Below are positions 1-10,160 of a stretch of 64,000 nucleotides of DNA, one piece after another. The position numbers and the translations under genes were made by a program. Below the pieces are notes generated by a model. The model was not told the DNA's origin and made no database searches. It saw nothing but the letters and a program-made list of their open reading frames with translations. Every line of letters starts with the position of its first letter. Position 1 is the stretch's first letter. This stretch comes from Bosea sp. RAC05. Its GTDB lineage: Bacteria; Pseudomonadota; Alphaproteobacteria; Rhizobiales; Beijerinckiaceae. Where the stretch lies: contig NZ_CP016464.1 of the NCBI RefSeq assembly GCF_001713455.1, positions 3,520,001 to 3,584,000 of the forward strand. Reading direction: 5' to 3'.

Positions 1-92
1 CCTGCGACAAGCAGGCCGCCGACAAGAAGCTCGCCGGCGCGGCCAAGACGAGCTTCACCAAGAAATGCGTCACCGATTCGGTCGGCACCTGA
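1..92 (+). CDS. PsiF repeat protein, C-terminal end only
   Basis: The window opens inside a gene read in the frame beginning at base 3 and ending at the TGA at 90-92. The visible 29 residues (CDKQAADKKLAGAAKTSFTK, then KCVTDSVGT) contain the paired cysteines and the lysine/alanine-rich spacing of the PsiF repeat, a short module found in small secreted proteins first noted as phosphate-starvation-inducible. The start, signal peptide and any earlier repeats lie outside the window, so the full length and role cannot be judged. Confidence 0.7.
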   Translation, partial: CDKQAADKKLAGAAKTSFTKKCVTDSVGT

Positions 93-130
93 GCCAGAGC
101 CACGCGCCCGAGAGCATCGGCCCATGAAAA

Positions 131-154
131 AGGGCGGCTCTCGCGAGCCGCCCT
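131..154 (-). terminator. Hairpin terminator of the Spy-like gene
   Basis: A perfect 10-bp stem (AGGGCGGCTC / GAGCCGCCCT) with a 4-base loop lies between two convergent genes. On the minus strand it is followed by a run of five T, so it mainly terminates the gene ending at 180. It may also stop the PsiF-type gene from the other side. Confidence 0.75.
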
Positions 155-179
155 TCGATTATCTGACTCGCGAGCGTGA

Positions 180-839
180 TCAGCCGCGGCGGTCGCCGTA
201 ATCGCCGCGGTCCCAGCGCGGCCCGCGCTCGCCGTCATGATGGCCGCGGCCGCCGCGATGGTCCTCCATGCGCTGGTCCATGCCGCCATGCATGCGCTCA
301 TGCATCGCCCGCATCATGCCCCGGCCCTCGGCCATGGCCTCGCGCACGGCGCGGCGCGCCACCGTCTTCTGCTCGTCGCTGAGCGTCGCCCAGAGCGGGC
401 GCACGGCGTCGGCCAGTTCCTTGGAGCGGGCGGCCCGCTCGGCCTGGCGGCCGGACATCATGTCGAGCCGCTCCATGATGTCGGCATGGCGGAAAGTCTC
501 GCGCTGCTCGCGCATCGCCGACCAGCCCGAGCGGCGCTCCTCGGCGCGCTTCTTGATCACGCCCTCGACCGTGTCGAACAGCGCGACCTGCTCCGGCTTC
601 AGCTTCATGTCGGTGCGCAGCTTGGCGAGGCGCTCGTTCAGGCGCTCCTGCATGCGCTCGGCGCGGCGCTCGCGGCCGTCCTCGCGTCGCTGCTCGCGGC
701 CCTCATAGCGCTCGCTGCGCTCGTGGCGCGAACCGTCGCGCTCGCCGCCGGCGGGCGGCATCGGCGCCGGCTGCGCGACGGCGAAGCCCGCGGCCAGGGC
801 GGCGATGGAGGAGGCGGCGATCAGGGCGAAGGGTTTCAT
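180..839 (-). CDS. Spy/CpxP-like LTXXQ-motif periplasmic protein
   Basis: This is a 219-residue protein starting MKPFALIAAS with a clear signal peptide that ends near AVAQP (about residue 23). A charged arginine/glutamate-rich helical body follows. It carries two LTXXQ-like signatures, LKPEQVALF and LSDEQKTVA, typical of Spy/CpxP envelope chaperones, which buffer misfolded proteins or metal stress in the periplasm. The last 50 residues are rich in Met, His, Arg and Gly (MMRAMHERMHGGM). The start at 839 is chosen because GGGAG lies 8 bases upstream and a signal peptide follows directly. The reading frame stays open upstream, but that part is antisense to the next gene. Confidence 0.8.
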   Translation of the reverse strand: MKPFALIAASSIAALAAGFAVAQPAPMPPAGGERDGSRHERSERYEGREQRREDGRERRAERMQERLNERLAKLRTDMKLKPEQVALFDTVEGVIKKRAEERRSGWSAMREQRETFRHADIMERLDMMSGRQAERAARSKELADAVRPLWATLSDEQKTVARRAVREAMAEGRGMMRAMHERMHGGMDQRMEDHRGGRGHHDGERGPRWDRGDYGDRRG

Positions 840-1023
840 ACGGAATCTCCCAGAGGGGTCGACGAAGATAGGTCGCTGAGCGGGTCTCGAAGCCGGGTCG
901 CGATGATGCTGAGCATGAGCCGACGGCGCTGTCCTTGCGATGGCGCAATCATGAACTCTCGGTAATGTAACGCACCGGCCTCTCGGTCGTTCCCCGATCC
1001 TGCTGCCCTGCCCCGAGCCACCG

Positions 1024-2022
1024 ATGCGCAACCTCATCACCGATGTCCGTGGCCTGCTCGTCGGGCACGCCGATGATAGCGCAGCGGCCACCGGCGTCAC
1101 CGTCGCCCTGTTCGAGCGCCCGACGGTGGCCTCCGTCGCCATCCTCGGCGGCGCGCCCGGCGTGCGTGAGACCGCTCTCCTCGAGCCGGAGATGACGGTC
1201 GAGCATGTCGATGCGATCGTGCTCTCGGGCGGCTCGGCCTGGGGGCTGGCGGCAGCCGATGGCGTGATGGCGCATCTGGCGAGCCTGGGCCGCGGCTTCC
1301 CGATCGGCCCGCTGCATGTGCCGATCGTCCCGCAGGCGATCCTGTTCGACCTGCTCAATGGCGGCGCCAAGCCCTGGGCGAAGGGCGGGCCGGAATCGCC
1401 CTATCGAAGGCTCGGCGCCCAGGCCGCCGCCAGCGCCGCCGCCGACTTCGCTTTGGGCACGGCCGGCGCCGGCTACGGCGCCACCACCGCCAACCTCAAG
1501 GGCGGGCTCGGCTCCGCCAGCGCGCGTGCCGCCACGGGGCAGATCGTCGGCGCGCTCGTCGCGGTCAATGCGGTCGGCACCGCGACGATCGGCGACGGCC
1601 CGCATTTCTGGGCGGCGCCCTATGAGCGCGACCGTGAGTTCGGCGGGCGTGGCTGGCCGGCCGGCATCCGGCCGGAGGATCTCGGCCTGCGCTTCAAGGG
1701 CGGCACGGGCCAGAACACCACGATTGCTTTGGTCGCGACCGACGCCGTGCTGACCAAGGCGCAGTGCAAGCGCCTCGCGCTCGCCGCCCATGACGGGCTG
1801 GCGCGGGCGCTACGACCCTCCCATGGCGCGCTCGACGGCGACATCGTCTTCGCCGCCGCGACCGGCCACAGCGGCGCGCCGTCCGACGCCTTCGCGCTGA
1901 CCGAACTCTGCGCCACCGCCGCCGATGTGCTGGCGCGGGCCGTCGCGCGCGGCGTCCATGCCGCCACCGCCCTGCCCTTCGCGGGCGCGCTGCCGGCCTG
2001 GCGCGACCGTTTCGGAGGCTGA
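1024..2022 (+). CDS. P1 family (S58/DmpA-NylC-like) peptidase, Thr-type
   Basis: This 332-residue protein belongs to the P1/S58 family of self-processing N-terminal-nucleophile hydrolases (DmpA aminopeptidase, NylC nylon-oligomer hydrolase). Visible family landmarks are the N-terminal ITDVRGLLVGH, LSGGSAWGL near residue 70, GATTANLKGG near 160, and Asn231-Thr232 inside GQNTTIALVATD. That pair matches the Asn-Thr autocleavage site of NylC, so Thr232 is the expected nucleophile after maturation. There is no signal peptide, so it is probably cytoplasmic. The natural substrate is unknown. A second family member with a Gly-Ser site lies at 33735-34763. Confidence 0.85.
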   Translation: MRNLITDVRGLLVGHADDSAAATGVTVALFERPTVASVAILGGAPGVRETALLEPEMTVEHVDAIVLSGGSAWGLAAADGVMAHLASLGRGFPIGPLHVPIVPQAILFDLLNGGAKPWAKGGPESPYRRLGAQAAASAAADFALGTAGAGYGATTANLKGGLGSASARAATGQIVGALVAVNAVGTATIGDGPHFWAAPYERDREFGGRGWPAGIRPEDLGLRFKGGTGQNTTIALVATDAVLTKAQCKRLALAAHDGLARALRPSHGALDGDIVFAAATGHSGAPSDAFALTELCATAADVLARAVARGVHAATALPFAGALPAWRDRFGG

Positions 2023-2054
2023 CCGCGCGCCGCCGCCATGCTAGAGGCGCGGCC

Positions 2055-2843
2055 ATGTCGACCGATGAATTCCTCGCCCGCTTCGGCGCTGCCGGCCAGC
2101 GCCAGCCCGATCCCGTCGCCGCCGCGCAGAAGGCGATGCGCAACGCCCTGCCGAGCCGCTTCTACGAGCACGCCGCCGTGCTCGAGCGCGACGGGCTGTT
2201 CCATGTCGCGCTCGACGGCCGCGTCGCCCGCACCCCGGCCCGCAACCCGCTGGCGGTGGCCTCCCGCCCCGTCGCCGAGGCGCTCGCCGCCGAATGGGAC
2301 GCACCGAGCGACAGGATCGATCCCGCCCGCATGCCGCTGACCCGGCTGGTCAATTCGGCGCTGGACGGCGTCGCCGACCAGCACGAGGCCGTGCGCGCCG
2401 AGATCGTCCGCTATGCCGGCTCCGACGCGCTCTGCTACCGCGCCGGCGAACCGCAGGAGTTGGTCGCGCTGCAGGACAAGATCTGGGAGCCGATCCGCCG
2501 CGAGGTCGAGGCCAGGATCGGCGCCCGCTTCATCCTCGCGCAGGGCATCGTCTTCGCAGAGCAGCCGCCGACCACGCTCGATGCGGTGGCGCGCCATGTC
2601 GCCGCCATCCCTGCCCCCGTCGCGCTGGCGGGCGCCCACAACGTCATGACGCTGACCGGCTCGACCCTGCTGATGCTGGCGCTCCATTTCGGCCTGCGCG
2701 ACGCCGACGCGATCTGGGCCGCCGCCCATTGCGACGAGGACTACCAGATCGGCATCTGGGGCCAGGACGAGGAAGCGGCCGAGCGCCGCGCCATCCGCCG
2801 GACTGAGTATGATGCGGCGGTGCTGCTGCTCCGGCACGGCTAG
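2055..2843 (+). CDS. ATP12 family F1-ATPase assembly chaperone
   Basis: This 262-residue protein matches the ATP12 family, which binds the alpha subunit of F1 and aids assembly of ATP synthase. The family is found in mitochondria and alphaproteobacteria. Recognisable blocks are RFYEHAAVLERDGLFHVALDGR (near residue 36), the PLTRLVNSALDGV block (near 95), and a C-terminal part with the conserved W...H..EDYQIGIWG stretch (near residue 230). It starts 32 bases after the peptidase gene, with no obvious functional tie. Length is normal for bacterial ATP12. Confidence 0.9.
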   Translation: MSTDEFLARFGAAGQRQPDPVAAAQKAMRNALPSRFYEHAAVLERDGLFHVALDGRVARTPARNPLAVASRPVAEALAAEWDAPSDRIDPARMPLTRLVNSALDGVADQHEAVRAEIVRYAGSDALCYRAGEPQELVALQDKIWEPIRREVEARIGARFILAQGIVFAEQPPTTLDAVARHVAAIPAPVALAGAHNVMTLTGSTLLMLALHFGLRDADAIWAAAHCDEDYQIGIWGQDEEAAERRAIRRTEYDAAVLLLRHG

Positions 2844-2926
2844 CGCCAGCGCGCCGGGCGCGGCCTTGGCCTGAAGCTTGCTCGCCCGGCCCGGCCGGAC
2901 CGACCGGCGCGCCGGAGACCCTCGCC

Positions 2927-3319
2927 ATGCTGCCAGTCCACCACATGATCGCGGGTGGTCCCCGTCCGGTCGCGCCCTTCTCCCATGCCGTCGAGGCCGA
3001 TGGCTGGGTCTTCATCACCGGGCAGATGCCGACCGATCCGGCCGCCCCCGACGCGGCACTGCCCGAGGGCATTGCGGCGCAGACCCGCCGCGTCATGGAC
3101 AATCTGATCATCGTGCTCGAAGGGCTCGGCCTGAGTCTCGCCAACGTCACCATGGCGCGCGTCTACCTGACCGAGTTCCACCGCGATTATGCAGAGATGA
3201 ACGCGGCCTATGCCGCGTATTTCCCTGAAGGAGAGCGCCCGGCCCGCACCTGCATCGGCGTCTCCGGGCTGGCGCTGCATGCACTCGTCGAGATCGATCT
3301 CGTCGCGCGGCGGCCCTGA
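2927..3319 (+). CDS. RidA family (YjgF/UK114) protein
   Basis: This 130-residue protein is of the Rid superfamily. Classic RidA members hydrolyse reactive enamine/imine intermediates from PLP enzymes. The fold landmarks are VFITGQMP near residue 27, the N-L-x-x-x-L-E-G-L-G block in the middle, and Arg107 in PARTCIGV. This Arg corresponds to the substrate-carboxylate-binding arginine of active RidA proteins, so activity is plausible. The sequence is more divergent than core RidA and may be an Rid2-7 type subgroup. It stands alone between the ATP12 gene and pccB. Confidence 0.85.
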   Translation: MLPVHHMIAGGPRPVAPFSHAVEADGWVFITGQMPTDPAAPDAALPEGIAAQTRRVMDNLIIVLEGLGLSLANVTMARVYLTEFHRDYAEMNAAYAAYFPEGERPARTCIGVSGLALHALVEIDLVARRP

Positions 3320-3433
3320 GGCCGGCCCGCCGCCTTGGCCGAAAGCCGCAACCCGCCCTGATGGACTCGCGGGGCGCCGGCGCTTAATTCCTTGAGCACG
3401 ACATCGTTCGTCGGCTGCGGGACGCATATCGCC

Positions 3434-4963
<1,530 letters not shown>

Positions 4964-5084
4964 GGGCACGGGGCGGAACCGGGGCCTGGCGGGATGCGCG
5001 CTCCGCTCCGGCCCGGGCCCCGCGCGACATGACAGCCCTTTCATAATGGGTTAACCGGGCGCGTCCCTCCTTGCGCCCGGCCCG

Positions 5085-6458
5085 ATGCTCTTCAACTCCT
5101 TCGCCTTCCTCTTCGCCTTCCTGCCGCTGGCGCTCGGTCTGCACTGGCTGGTCGAGCGTTTCGCGCCGGTCTGGCGGCTGCCACTGCTGCTGGTGCTGTC
5201 GCTGGCCTTCTACGCCTATTGGGACTGGCGCTTCCTGCCGCTGCTGATGGCCTCGATCCTGGTCAACTGGCTGGTCGCGGAGGGCTTCCAGAAGACCCGC
5301 TCGGGCGCGCTGATCACGGCGGCGATCGTCGCCAACCTGCTGCTGCTGGCGCTGTTCAAGTACTTCAACTTCTTCGGCGATCTCGCTGCGATGATTCCGG
5401 GTTTGCCGGCGCCGAAGCTCGATCTGGCGCTCCCGCTGGGCATCTCGTTCTTCACCTTCCACCACGTCATGTACCTGACGGATCTGCGCCGCGGCCAGGC
5501 GCCGCGCTACGATCTGGTCCGCTACGGGCTCTACATCGCCTTCTTCCCGCAGGTTCTGGCGGGGCCGCTGGTGCGCTGGCGCGAGATCATGCACCAGTTC
5601 GACGAGCGCCCCTATCAGCGGCCCGACGCCGCCGAGCGCTTCGGGCGCGGGCTTCTGCTGCTCACCGCAGGCCTCGCCAAGAAGGTGCTGATCGGCGATC
5701 CGCTGGCCGAATACGCCAACCCGGTCTTCGCCGCGGCGGCGGCCGGTCAGGTCGTGACGGTGGCCGAGGCCTGGCAGGCGACGCTCGCCTTCACCTTCCA
5801 GATCTATTTCGACTTCTCCGGCTACACCGACATGGCGCTGGGGCTGGCCTTGCTGCTCGGCATCGTGCTGCCGCCGAATTTCGAGGCGCCCTATCGCGCG
5901 GCGAGCATCCAGGATTTCTGGCGCCGCTGGCACATGACGCTGTCGCGCTTCCTGCGCGACTATCTCTACATTGGGCTCGGCGGCTCGCGGCACGGGCTGC
6001 CCACCCAGATCTGGGCGCTGTTTGCGACGATGGCGCTCGGCGGGCTCTGGCACGGCGCCGGCCTCACCTTCGTCGCCTGGGGCGCGGCCCATGGGCTGGC
6101 GCTCATCGTCGCCCTGTTGTGGCGCCGCGCCGGCTGGCCGATGCCGCCGCTCCTCGGCTGGCTCCTGACCTTCGTCTTCGTCGCGCTCTGCTGGGTGCTG
6201 TTCCGGGCGACGAGCTTCGAGGCGGCTCTGGCGATCTACAAGGGGCTCTTCGGCCTCGCCCCGCTCGGCACCGGCTTCAAATGGCGGGCGCTGCTGCCGG
6301 CGGCCGCCTTCGCGATCATCGGCCCGACCGCCTGGGCGCTGGTCCATCGGCTCCCGCCGGCACGCTGGCTCGCGTTCGCGGCGGGTGTGCTGTTCGTCCT
6401 CATCCTCTTCAAGATCGGCGAAGACGCCAATTATGAGTTCATCTACTTCCAGTTCTGA
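5085..6458 (+). CDS. MBOAT family O-acyltransferase (AlgI-like)
   Basis: This 457-residue polytopic membrane protein is of the MBOAT family. AlgI-type members move acetyl groups across the inner membrane for O-acetylation of exported polysaccharides. It shows about ten hydrophobic segments. The family histidine is His323 in GLWHGAGLTFVAWG, preceded by FWRRWHMTLSRFLRDYLY, a hallmark stretch. The stop overlaps the next gene by 26 bases, which suggests translational coupling with the SGNH-like partner. The polymer modified is unknown because no polysaccharide synthase is nearby. Confidence 0.9.
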   Translation: MLFNSFAFLFAFLPLALGLHWLVERFAPVWRLPLLLVLSLAFYAYWDWRFLPLLMASILVNWLVAEGFQKTRSGALITAAIVANLLLLALFKYFNFFGDLAAMIPGLPAPKLDLALPLGISFFTFHHVMYLTDLRRGQAPRYDLVRYGLYIAFFPQVLAGPLVRWREIMHQFDERPYQRPDAAERFGRGLLLLTAGLAKKVLIGDPLAEYANPVFAAAAAGQVVTVAEAWQATLAFTFQIYFDFSGYTDMALGLALLLGIVLPPNFEAPYRAASIQDFWRRWHMTLSRFLRDYLYIGLGGSRHGLPTQIWALFATMALGGLWHGAGLTFVAWGAAHGLALIVALLWRRAGWPMPPLLGWLLTFVFVALCWVLFRATSFEAALAIYKGLFGLAPLGTGFKWRALLPAAAFAIIGPTAWALVHRLPPARWLAFAAGVLFVLILFKIGEDANYEFIYFQF

Positions 6459-7470
6459 GGCGGCTGGCCGTCCGGGCGCCAGGGAGGCAAACGAGGCGCG
6501 CTGGGCCGGCTTCGTGCGCGGCTTCGCCGTCACGGCCGCCACGGTGCTGCTCGGTACGCTGGCCCTCGCCTGGCTGATCGACCCCTACGGCACCGGCAAC
6601 ACGCCGCTCTCGCTGCGCGAGGGCGTGCGGCCGCAGGGCCCGCGCACCGCCGCCGCCAGCCGGGGCCGCGACCCCGCCTTCCAGGCCGCCATCTTCGGCA
6701 ATTCCCATATCCAGCTGCTCTCGCCCGAGCAGTTGCAGGCGGCGTCCGGCATCGCCTTCGTCTCGCTGATCGCACCGGCTTCGGGCCCCAAGGAGGGGCT
6801 GGTCCTGATCGACTGGTTCCTGCGCCACCGTCGCGAGCCGGCGCGCGCCGTCGTCGTCGGCATCGACGATCTCTGGTGCACGGCCGACCCGGCGATGCCC
6901 AACGCCAAGCCCTTCCCGTTCTGGCTCTACAGCCGCGACCGTGCCGACTATCTCGTCGGCCTGCTGCGCTTCGACGTGCTGGAGGAGCTTCAGCGCCGCA
7001 TCGTCTATCTCCTGACCGGGCGCGGCGAGCGGGCCCGGCCGGACGGCTACTGGGACTACGAGCCCAACTATATCGGCATGGGCTACGACCGCGATCCCGG
7101 CAAGCGGGCCGCCCTCGAACAGCCGGGCCCCTCCGGAGGCGGCAACGCGAGCGGCCCCTGGCCCGCCGTACAGGCCCTCGAGGCCGTGATGCAGGCAGCA
7201 CCCGGCACGCCGCTGATCCTCGTGCGCCCGCCGGTCTATCGCAGCCTGTTGCCGGTACCGGGCAGCGCCGACGCCGCCGCCGATGCCGGCTGCCGCGGCG
7301 CCTTCGCCGCGCTCGCCGCACGCAGGCCCCTCACCGCGCTGATCGACTGGCGCCGCGACCGGTCCGAGCTTCACGATCCGAATCAGTTCTTCGACCGCAG
7401 CCACTACCGCCAGCCGATCGCCCGGCTGGTCGAGGCCGAGATCGCCGCCGCCCTGAAGGCGATGCGCTGA
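6433..7470 (+). CDS. Membrane-anchored SGNH/AlgJ-like partner of the MBOAT protein
   Basis: This 345-residue protein has one N-terminal transmembrane segment (about residues 26-46, FAVTAATVLLGTLALAWLID) and a periplasmic domain. GNSHIQLL near residue 90 resembles the block I Ser motif of SGNH hydrolases. FFDRSHYRQP near residue 320 resembles the C-terminal Asp/His block. This layout and the adjacent MBOAT gene match AlgJ/AlgX- or DltD-like acetyl-transfer partners. The ATG at 6433 lies inside the MBOAT gene. A GTG at 6385 in the same frame is less likely because the residues it adds are a shadow of the MBOAT frame. No family member is identified by name. Confidence 0.7.
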   Translation: MSSSTSSSEAAGRPGAREANEARWAGFVRGFAVTAATVLLGTLALAWLIDPYGTGNTPLSLREGVRPQGPRTAAASRGRDPAFQAAIFGNSHIQLLSPEQLQAASGIAFVSLIAPASGPKEGLVLIDWFLRHRREPARAVVVGIDDLWCTADPAMPNAKPFPFWLYSRDRADYLVGLLRFDVLEELQRRIVYLLTGRGERARPDGYWDYEPNYIGMGYDRDPGKRAALEQPGPSGGGNASGPWPAVQALEAVMQAAPGTPLILVRPPVYRSLLPVPGSADAAADAGCRGAFAALAARRPLTALIDWRRDRSELHDPNQFFDRSHYRQPIARLVEAEIAAALKAMR

Positions 7471-7679
7471 TGCGAGGCGCCCCCCGGCGGCTCCGATGGC
7501 CTTCCGGCGGGCGAAACCGGCCTGTCGCGCCGGCCCGGACACGCCCCGGTGAAGAACGCGCGAGCGGCTGCCAATCCGATTGTGAGCGCCCCCCGGCATC
7601 GCTATAAGGGCGCCAAATCGGCGGCCCTCCCACGGCAATGTCGGTGGGCGCCGCGGGACGACAACCAGAGAGTGCGCCT

Positions 7680-8102
7680 ATGTCGAAGCAGATCATCCTC
7701 GACGCGGACTACAAGCCCAGCGACGACGAACCGTTCATGAACGACCGGCAGCGCGAGTATTTCCGGGGCAAGCTGATGGCCTGGAAGGACGAGATCCTGA
7801 AGGAAGCCCGCGAGACCCTGGTGACGCTGCAGAGCGAGAGCGAGAACCACCCCGACATCGCCGACCGGGCCTCGTCCGAAACCGACCGCGCCATCGAGCT
7901 GCGCGCCCGCGACCGCCAGCGCAAGCTGATCGCCAAGATCGACGCCGCCATCGCCCGCATCGACGACAACACCTATGGCTATTGCGAGGAGACCGGCGAG
8001 CCGATCTCGCTGAAGCGGCTGGAGGCCCGGCCGATCGCGACGCTCTCGCTCGAAGCCCAGGAGCGCCACGAGCGCAACGAGCGCGTCTTCCGCGACGATT
8101 GA
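7680..8102 (+). CDS. dksA: DksA-type RNA polymerase secondary-channel regulator
   Basis: This 140-residue DksA acts with ppGpp on RNA polymerase to tune transcription in the stringent response. The coiled-coil tip carries acidic residues in DIADRASSETDRA. The C-terminal zinc-finger region reads YGYCEETGEPISLKRLEARP and then TLSLEAQERHER, so only one of the four cysteines of E. coli DksA is present. This is usual for alphaproteobacterial DksA, which folds without zinc. A good hairpin terminator follows. The start at 7680 fits the family N-terminus. Confidence 0.93.
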   Translation: MSKQIILDADYKPSDDEPFMNDRQREYFRGKLMAWKDEILKEARETLVTLQSESENHPDIADRASSETDRAIELRARDRQRKLIAKIDAAIARIDDNTYGYCEETGEPISLKRLEARPIATLSLEAQERHERNERVFRDD

Positions 8103-8128
8103 GGCCGCCGCACCGCTCACCACCGCCG

Positions 8129-8158
8129 AGCCCCGCCCGTCAGGAGCGGGGCTTTTTT
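8129..8158 (+). terminator. Rho-independent terminator of dksA
   Basis: The stem AGCCCCGC / GCGGGGCT with a 9-base loop is followed by six T. It starts 27 bases after the dksA stop. The stop codon of the LysR remnant on the other strand lies within its loop. Confidence 0.9.
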
Positions 8159-8399
8159 GCAGGCGAGGAATCGCGCCAGCCGAGTTCGGTGAACGACCAC
8201 CGGGTCTCGGCCACCGCCATGTCGATGAAGGCCCGGACCTTGGCCGAGAGCAGGCGCTGCGTCGGATAGACGATCTGGATCGGCGACGGCGGCCGCTCAT
8301 ACTCCGCCAGCAGGATCGTCAGGCGCCCCGGCGGATCGCCGCCGCCGCCTGATAGGCCAGCACCAGCGTCAGCCCGCCGCCGTCGATGGCATTCTGGAC
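8140..8399 (-). pseudogene. LysR-family regulator remnant (C-terminal end, frameshifted)
   Basis: Read on the minus strand this stretch encodes the end of a LysR-type effector domain. The block GGGLTLVLAYQAAAAIRRG is followed, in a second frame, by RLTILLAEYERPPSPIQIVY and then PTQRLLSAKVRAFIDMAVAE. The two blocks join at about 8328-8334, in a GGGG run, with a one-base shift. The DNA-binding domain and most of the effector domain are missing. The 5' side is cut at about 8400, where a remnant of a divergently oriented gene begins. I read this as a deletion scar and not as a functional gene. Confidence 0.75.
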
Positions 8400-8411
8400 G
8401 GCGCTCTCGGC

Positions 8412-8807
8412 GGCGCGGCCGGCTTCCTGCGCGTGATCGACGAGCGCACGCTGGGCTTCGCCGATTTCCGCGGCAACCGGCAATATGTCAGCCTCGGCAA
8501 TCTCTCCGAGAACCCCAAGGCTGATCTCTTCCTGATCGACTGTGCTTGCCGGCAGCGCATCAAGATCTGGGGCACGGCCCGCGTCGTCGAGGACGATCCG
8601 GCCCTGATCGAGCGCCTGCGGCCGGAGAGCTATGCCGGCACGCCCGAGCAGGCGATCCTGTTCGAGATCGCGGCCGGGGACGCCAACTGCCCGCAGCACA
8701 TCCCGCAGCTGATCGCCGCGAAGGACGTCGCGGCCGTGCTGGCAGAGCGCGACCGGCGGATCCTCGTGCTCGAGGCCGAACTCGCCGGCCCCCGGTCTCT
8801 CGCCTGA
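8412..8807 (+). pseudogene. Pyridoxamine 5'-phosphate oxidase-like protein, N-terminally truncated
   Basis: About 130 residues of a PPOX/flavin-binding split-barrel protein are visible: GFLRVIDERTLGFADFRGNR, YVSLGNLSENPKADLFLIDC, KIWGTARVVEDDPAL and a C-terminal helix AAVLAERDRRILVLEAEL. The family normally has some 70 more N-terminal residues, which are absent. Upstream in the same frame the sequence turns into antisense LysR. A GTG at 8433 could start translation but would give only half the barrel. It is probably a remnant left by the deletion that also cut the neighbouring LysR gene. Confidence 0.75.
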
Positions 8808-8912
8808 ACCGGCTCTGGCGCCCGGCGCCCGCGATGGTCTATGGTGACGCAAGGGGAAGGCTGGAGACCCGGAGGCTGCGGCCGCCCGGCCGGCTGGCAG
8901 GGGAAAAGCGTC

Positions 8913-10160
8913 ATGTTGCGTCGGATCATGCGGCCATCGCGGGCCGGTCTTTTGGCCGTCCTGGCGCTGGGGCTCGGCGGCTGTGCCGGCGATGTCCGCG
9001 GCGTGCTCGTGCCCGTGGCCAGTCCCGCCCCCGATTCCAGCCGCGTCACCATGCTGGTTGCCACCACCCGCGCGCCCGACCCGGATGCCGGGCTTTTGTT
9101 CTCGGGCGAGCGCGGCGCGCCGACCTTCGCCGAGATCACCGTCTCCGTGCCCGCCGAGGGGCGCCGCAAGATCGGCGAGGTGCAGTGGCCCAAGGCCCTG
9201 CCCGGCAATCCCGAGACCGATTTCGTCACGCTCAAGGTCGAGAAGCTCGACCAGAAGGCCGCCGTCTCCCGCTTCAACAAGGCGGTGCAGAAGGTGCCCA
9301 AGCGCCGCGTCATGGTCTTCATCCACGGCTTCAACAACCGCTTCGAGGATGCCGTCTACCGCTTCGCCCAGATCGTCCACGACTCGAAGGCCGAGGTCGT
9401 GCCGATCCTGTTCACCTGGCCCTCGCGCGGCTCGGTCTTCGCCTATGGCTATGACCGCGAGAGCGGCAACTACTCGCGCCGCGCGCTGGAGAACCTGTTC
9501 CAGGCGCTGGCGCGCGACCCCGCCGTCGGCGAGGTCTCGGTGCTCGCCCACTCGATGGGCAACTGGGTGACGCTCGAGGCGCTGCGCGAAATGTCGATCC
9601 GCAACGGCACGATCTCGCCCAAGATCGCCAATGTCATGCTGGCGGCGCCCGATGTCGACGTCGACGTCTTCCGCAGCCAGATCGCCGACATGGAAGGCCG
9701 CCGCCCGAAATTCACCCTCTTCGTCTCGCAGGACGACCGGGCGCTGGCGGCCTCGCGGCGGGTCTGGGGCAGCACCGCGCGCCTGGGCGCGATCAACCCC
9801 GATGCCGAGCCCTACCGGTCGGAGCTCGAGAAGGCCGGCATCACCGTCCTGAACCTGACCTCGCTGCGCTCGGGCGACCGGCTCAACCACGGCAAATTCG
9901 CCGAGAGCCCCGAGGTGGTGAAGCTGATCGGCTCGCGGCTGATCGAAGGCCAGCCGATCACCGACACCCGCATCGGGCTGGGCGAGAAGGTGATGCAGGT
10001 CACCGCCGGCACCGCCCACGCGGTCGGCTCCGTCGCCGGGCTGGCGATCTCGGCCCCGGTCGCGATCGTCGATCCCCACACCCGCCGCAACTTCGCCGAC
10101 AAGACCGACGCCGTCGGCCAGTCCCTGCGCGACGTCGGCGACCACGCCACGAGCGAGTAA
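8913..10160 (+). CDS. DUF900 alpha/beta-hydrolase lipoprotein
   Basis: This 415-residue protein has a lipoprotein signal peptide ending in LGLGGCAG (lipobox cysteine near residue 26). An alpha/beta-hydrolase fold of the DUF900 type follows. The oxyanion-strand motif VMVFIHGFNNRFEDAVY is seen near residue 130. The nucleophile elbow is HSMGNW near 213. Aspartate and histidine candidates lie downstream (SQDDRAL, DRLNHGKF). It is probably an envelope esterase or lipase of unknown substrate. ATG 8913 is preferred: GGGGAA lies about 7 bases upstream and the signal peptide follows. Earlier in-frame starts would hide the signal. Confidence 0.82.
   Translation: MLRRIMRPSRAGLLAVLALGLGGCAGDVRGVLVPVASPAPDSSRVTMLVATTRAPDPDAGLLFSGERGAPTFAEITVSVPAEGRRKIGEVQWPKALPGNPETDFVTLKVEKLDQKAAVSRFNKAVQKVPKRRVMVFIHGFNNRFEDAVYRFAQIVHDSKAEVVPILFTWPSRGSVFAYGYDRESGNYSRRALENLFQALARDPAVGEVSVLAHSMGNWVTLEALREMSIRNGTISPKIANVMLAAPDVDVDVFRSQIADMEGRRPKFTLFVSQDDRALAASRRVWGSTARLGAINPDAEPYRSELEKAGITVLNLTSLRSGDRLNHGKFAESPEVVKLIGSRLIEGQPITDTRIGLGEKVMQVTAGTAHAVGSVAGLAISAPVAIVDPHTRRNFADKTDAVGQSLRDVGDHATSE

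Noticed and set aside
949..1791. Minus-strand open frames opposite the first P1 peptidase, including the extension of the Spy-like gene to 1370
   Set aside because: The part upstream of 839 precedes a clear signal peptide and ribosome-binding site and is antisense to the peptidase gene.
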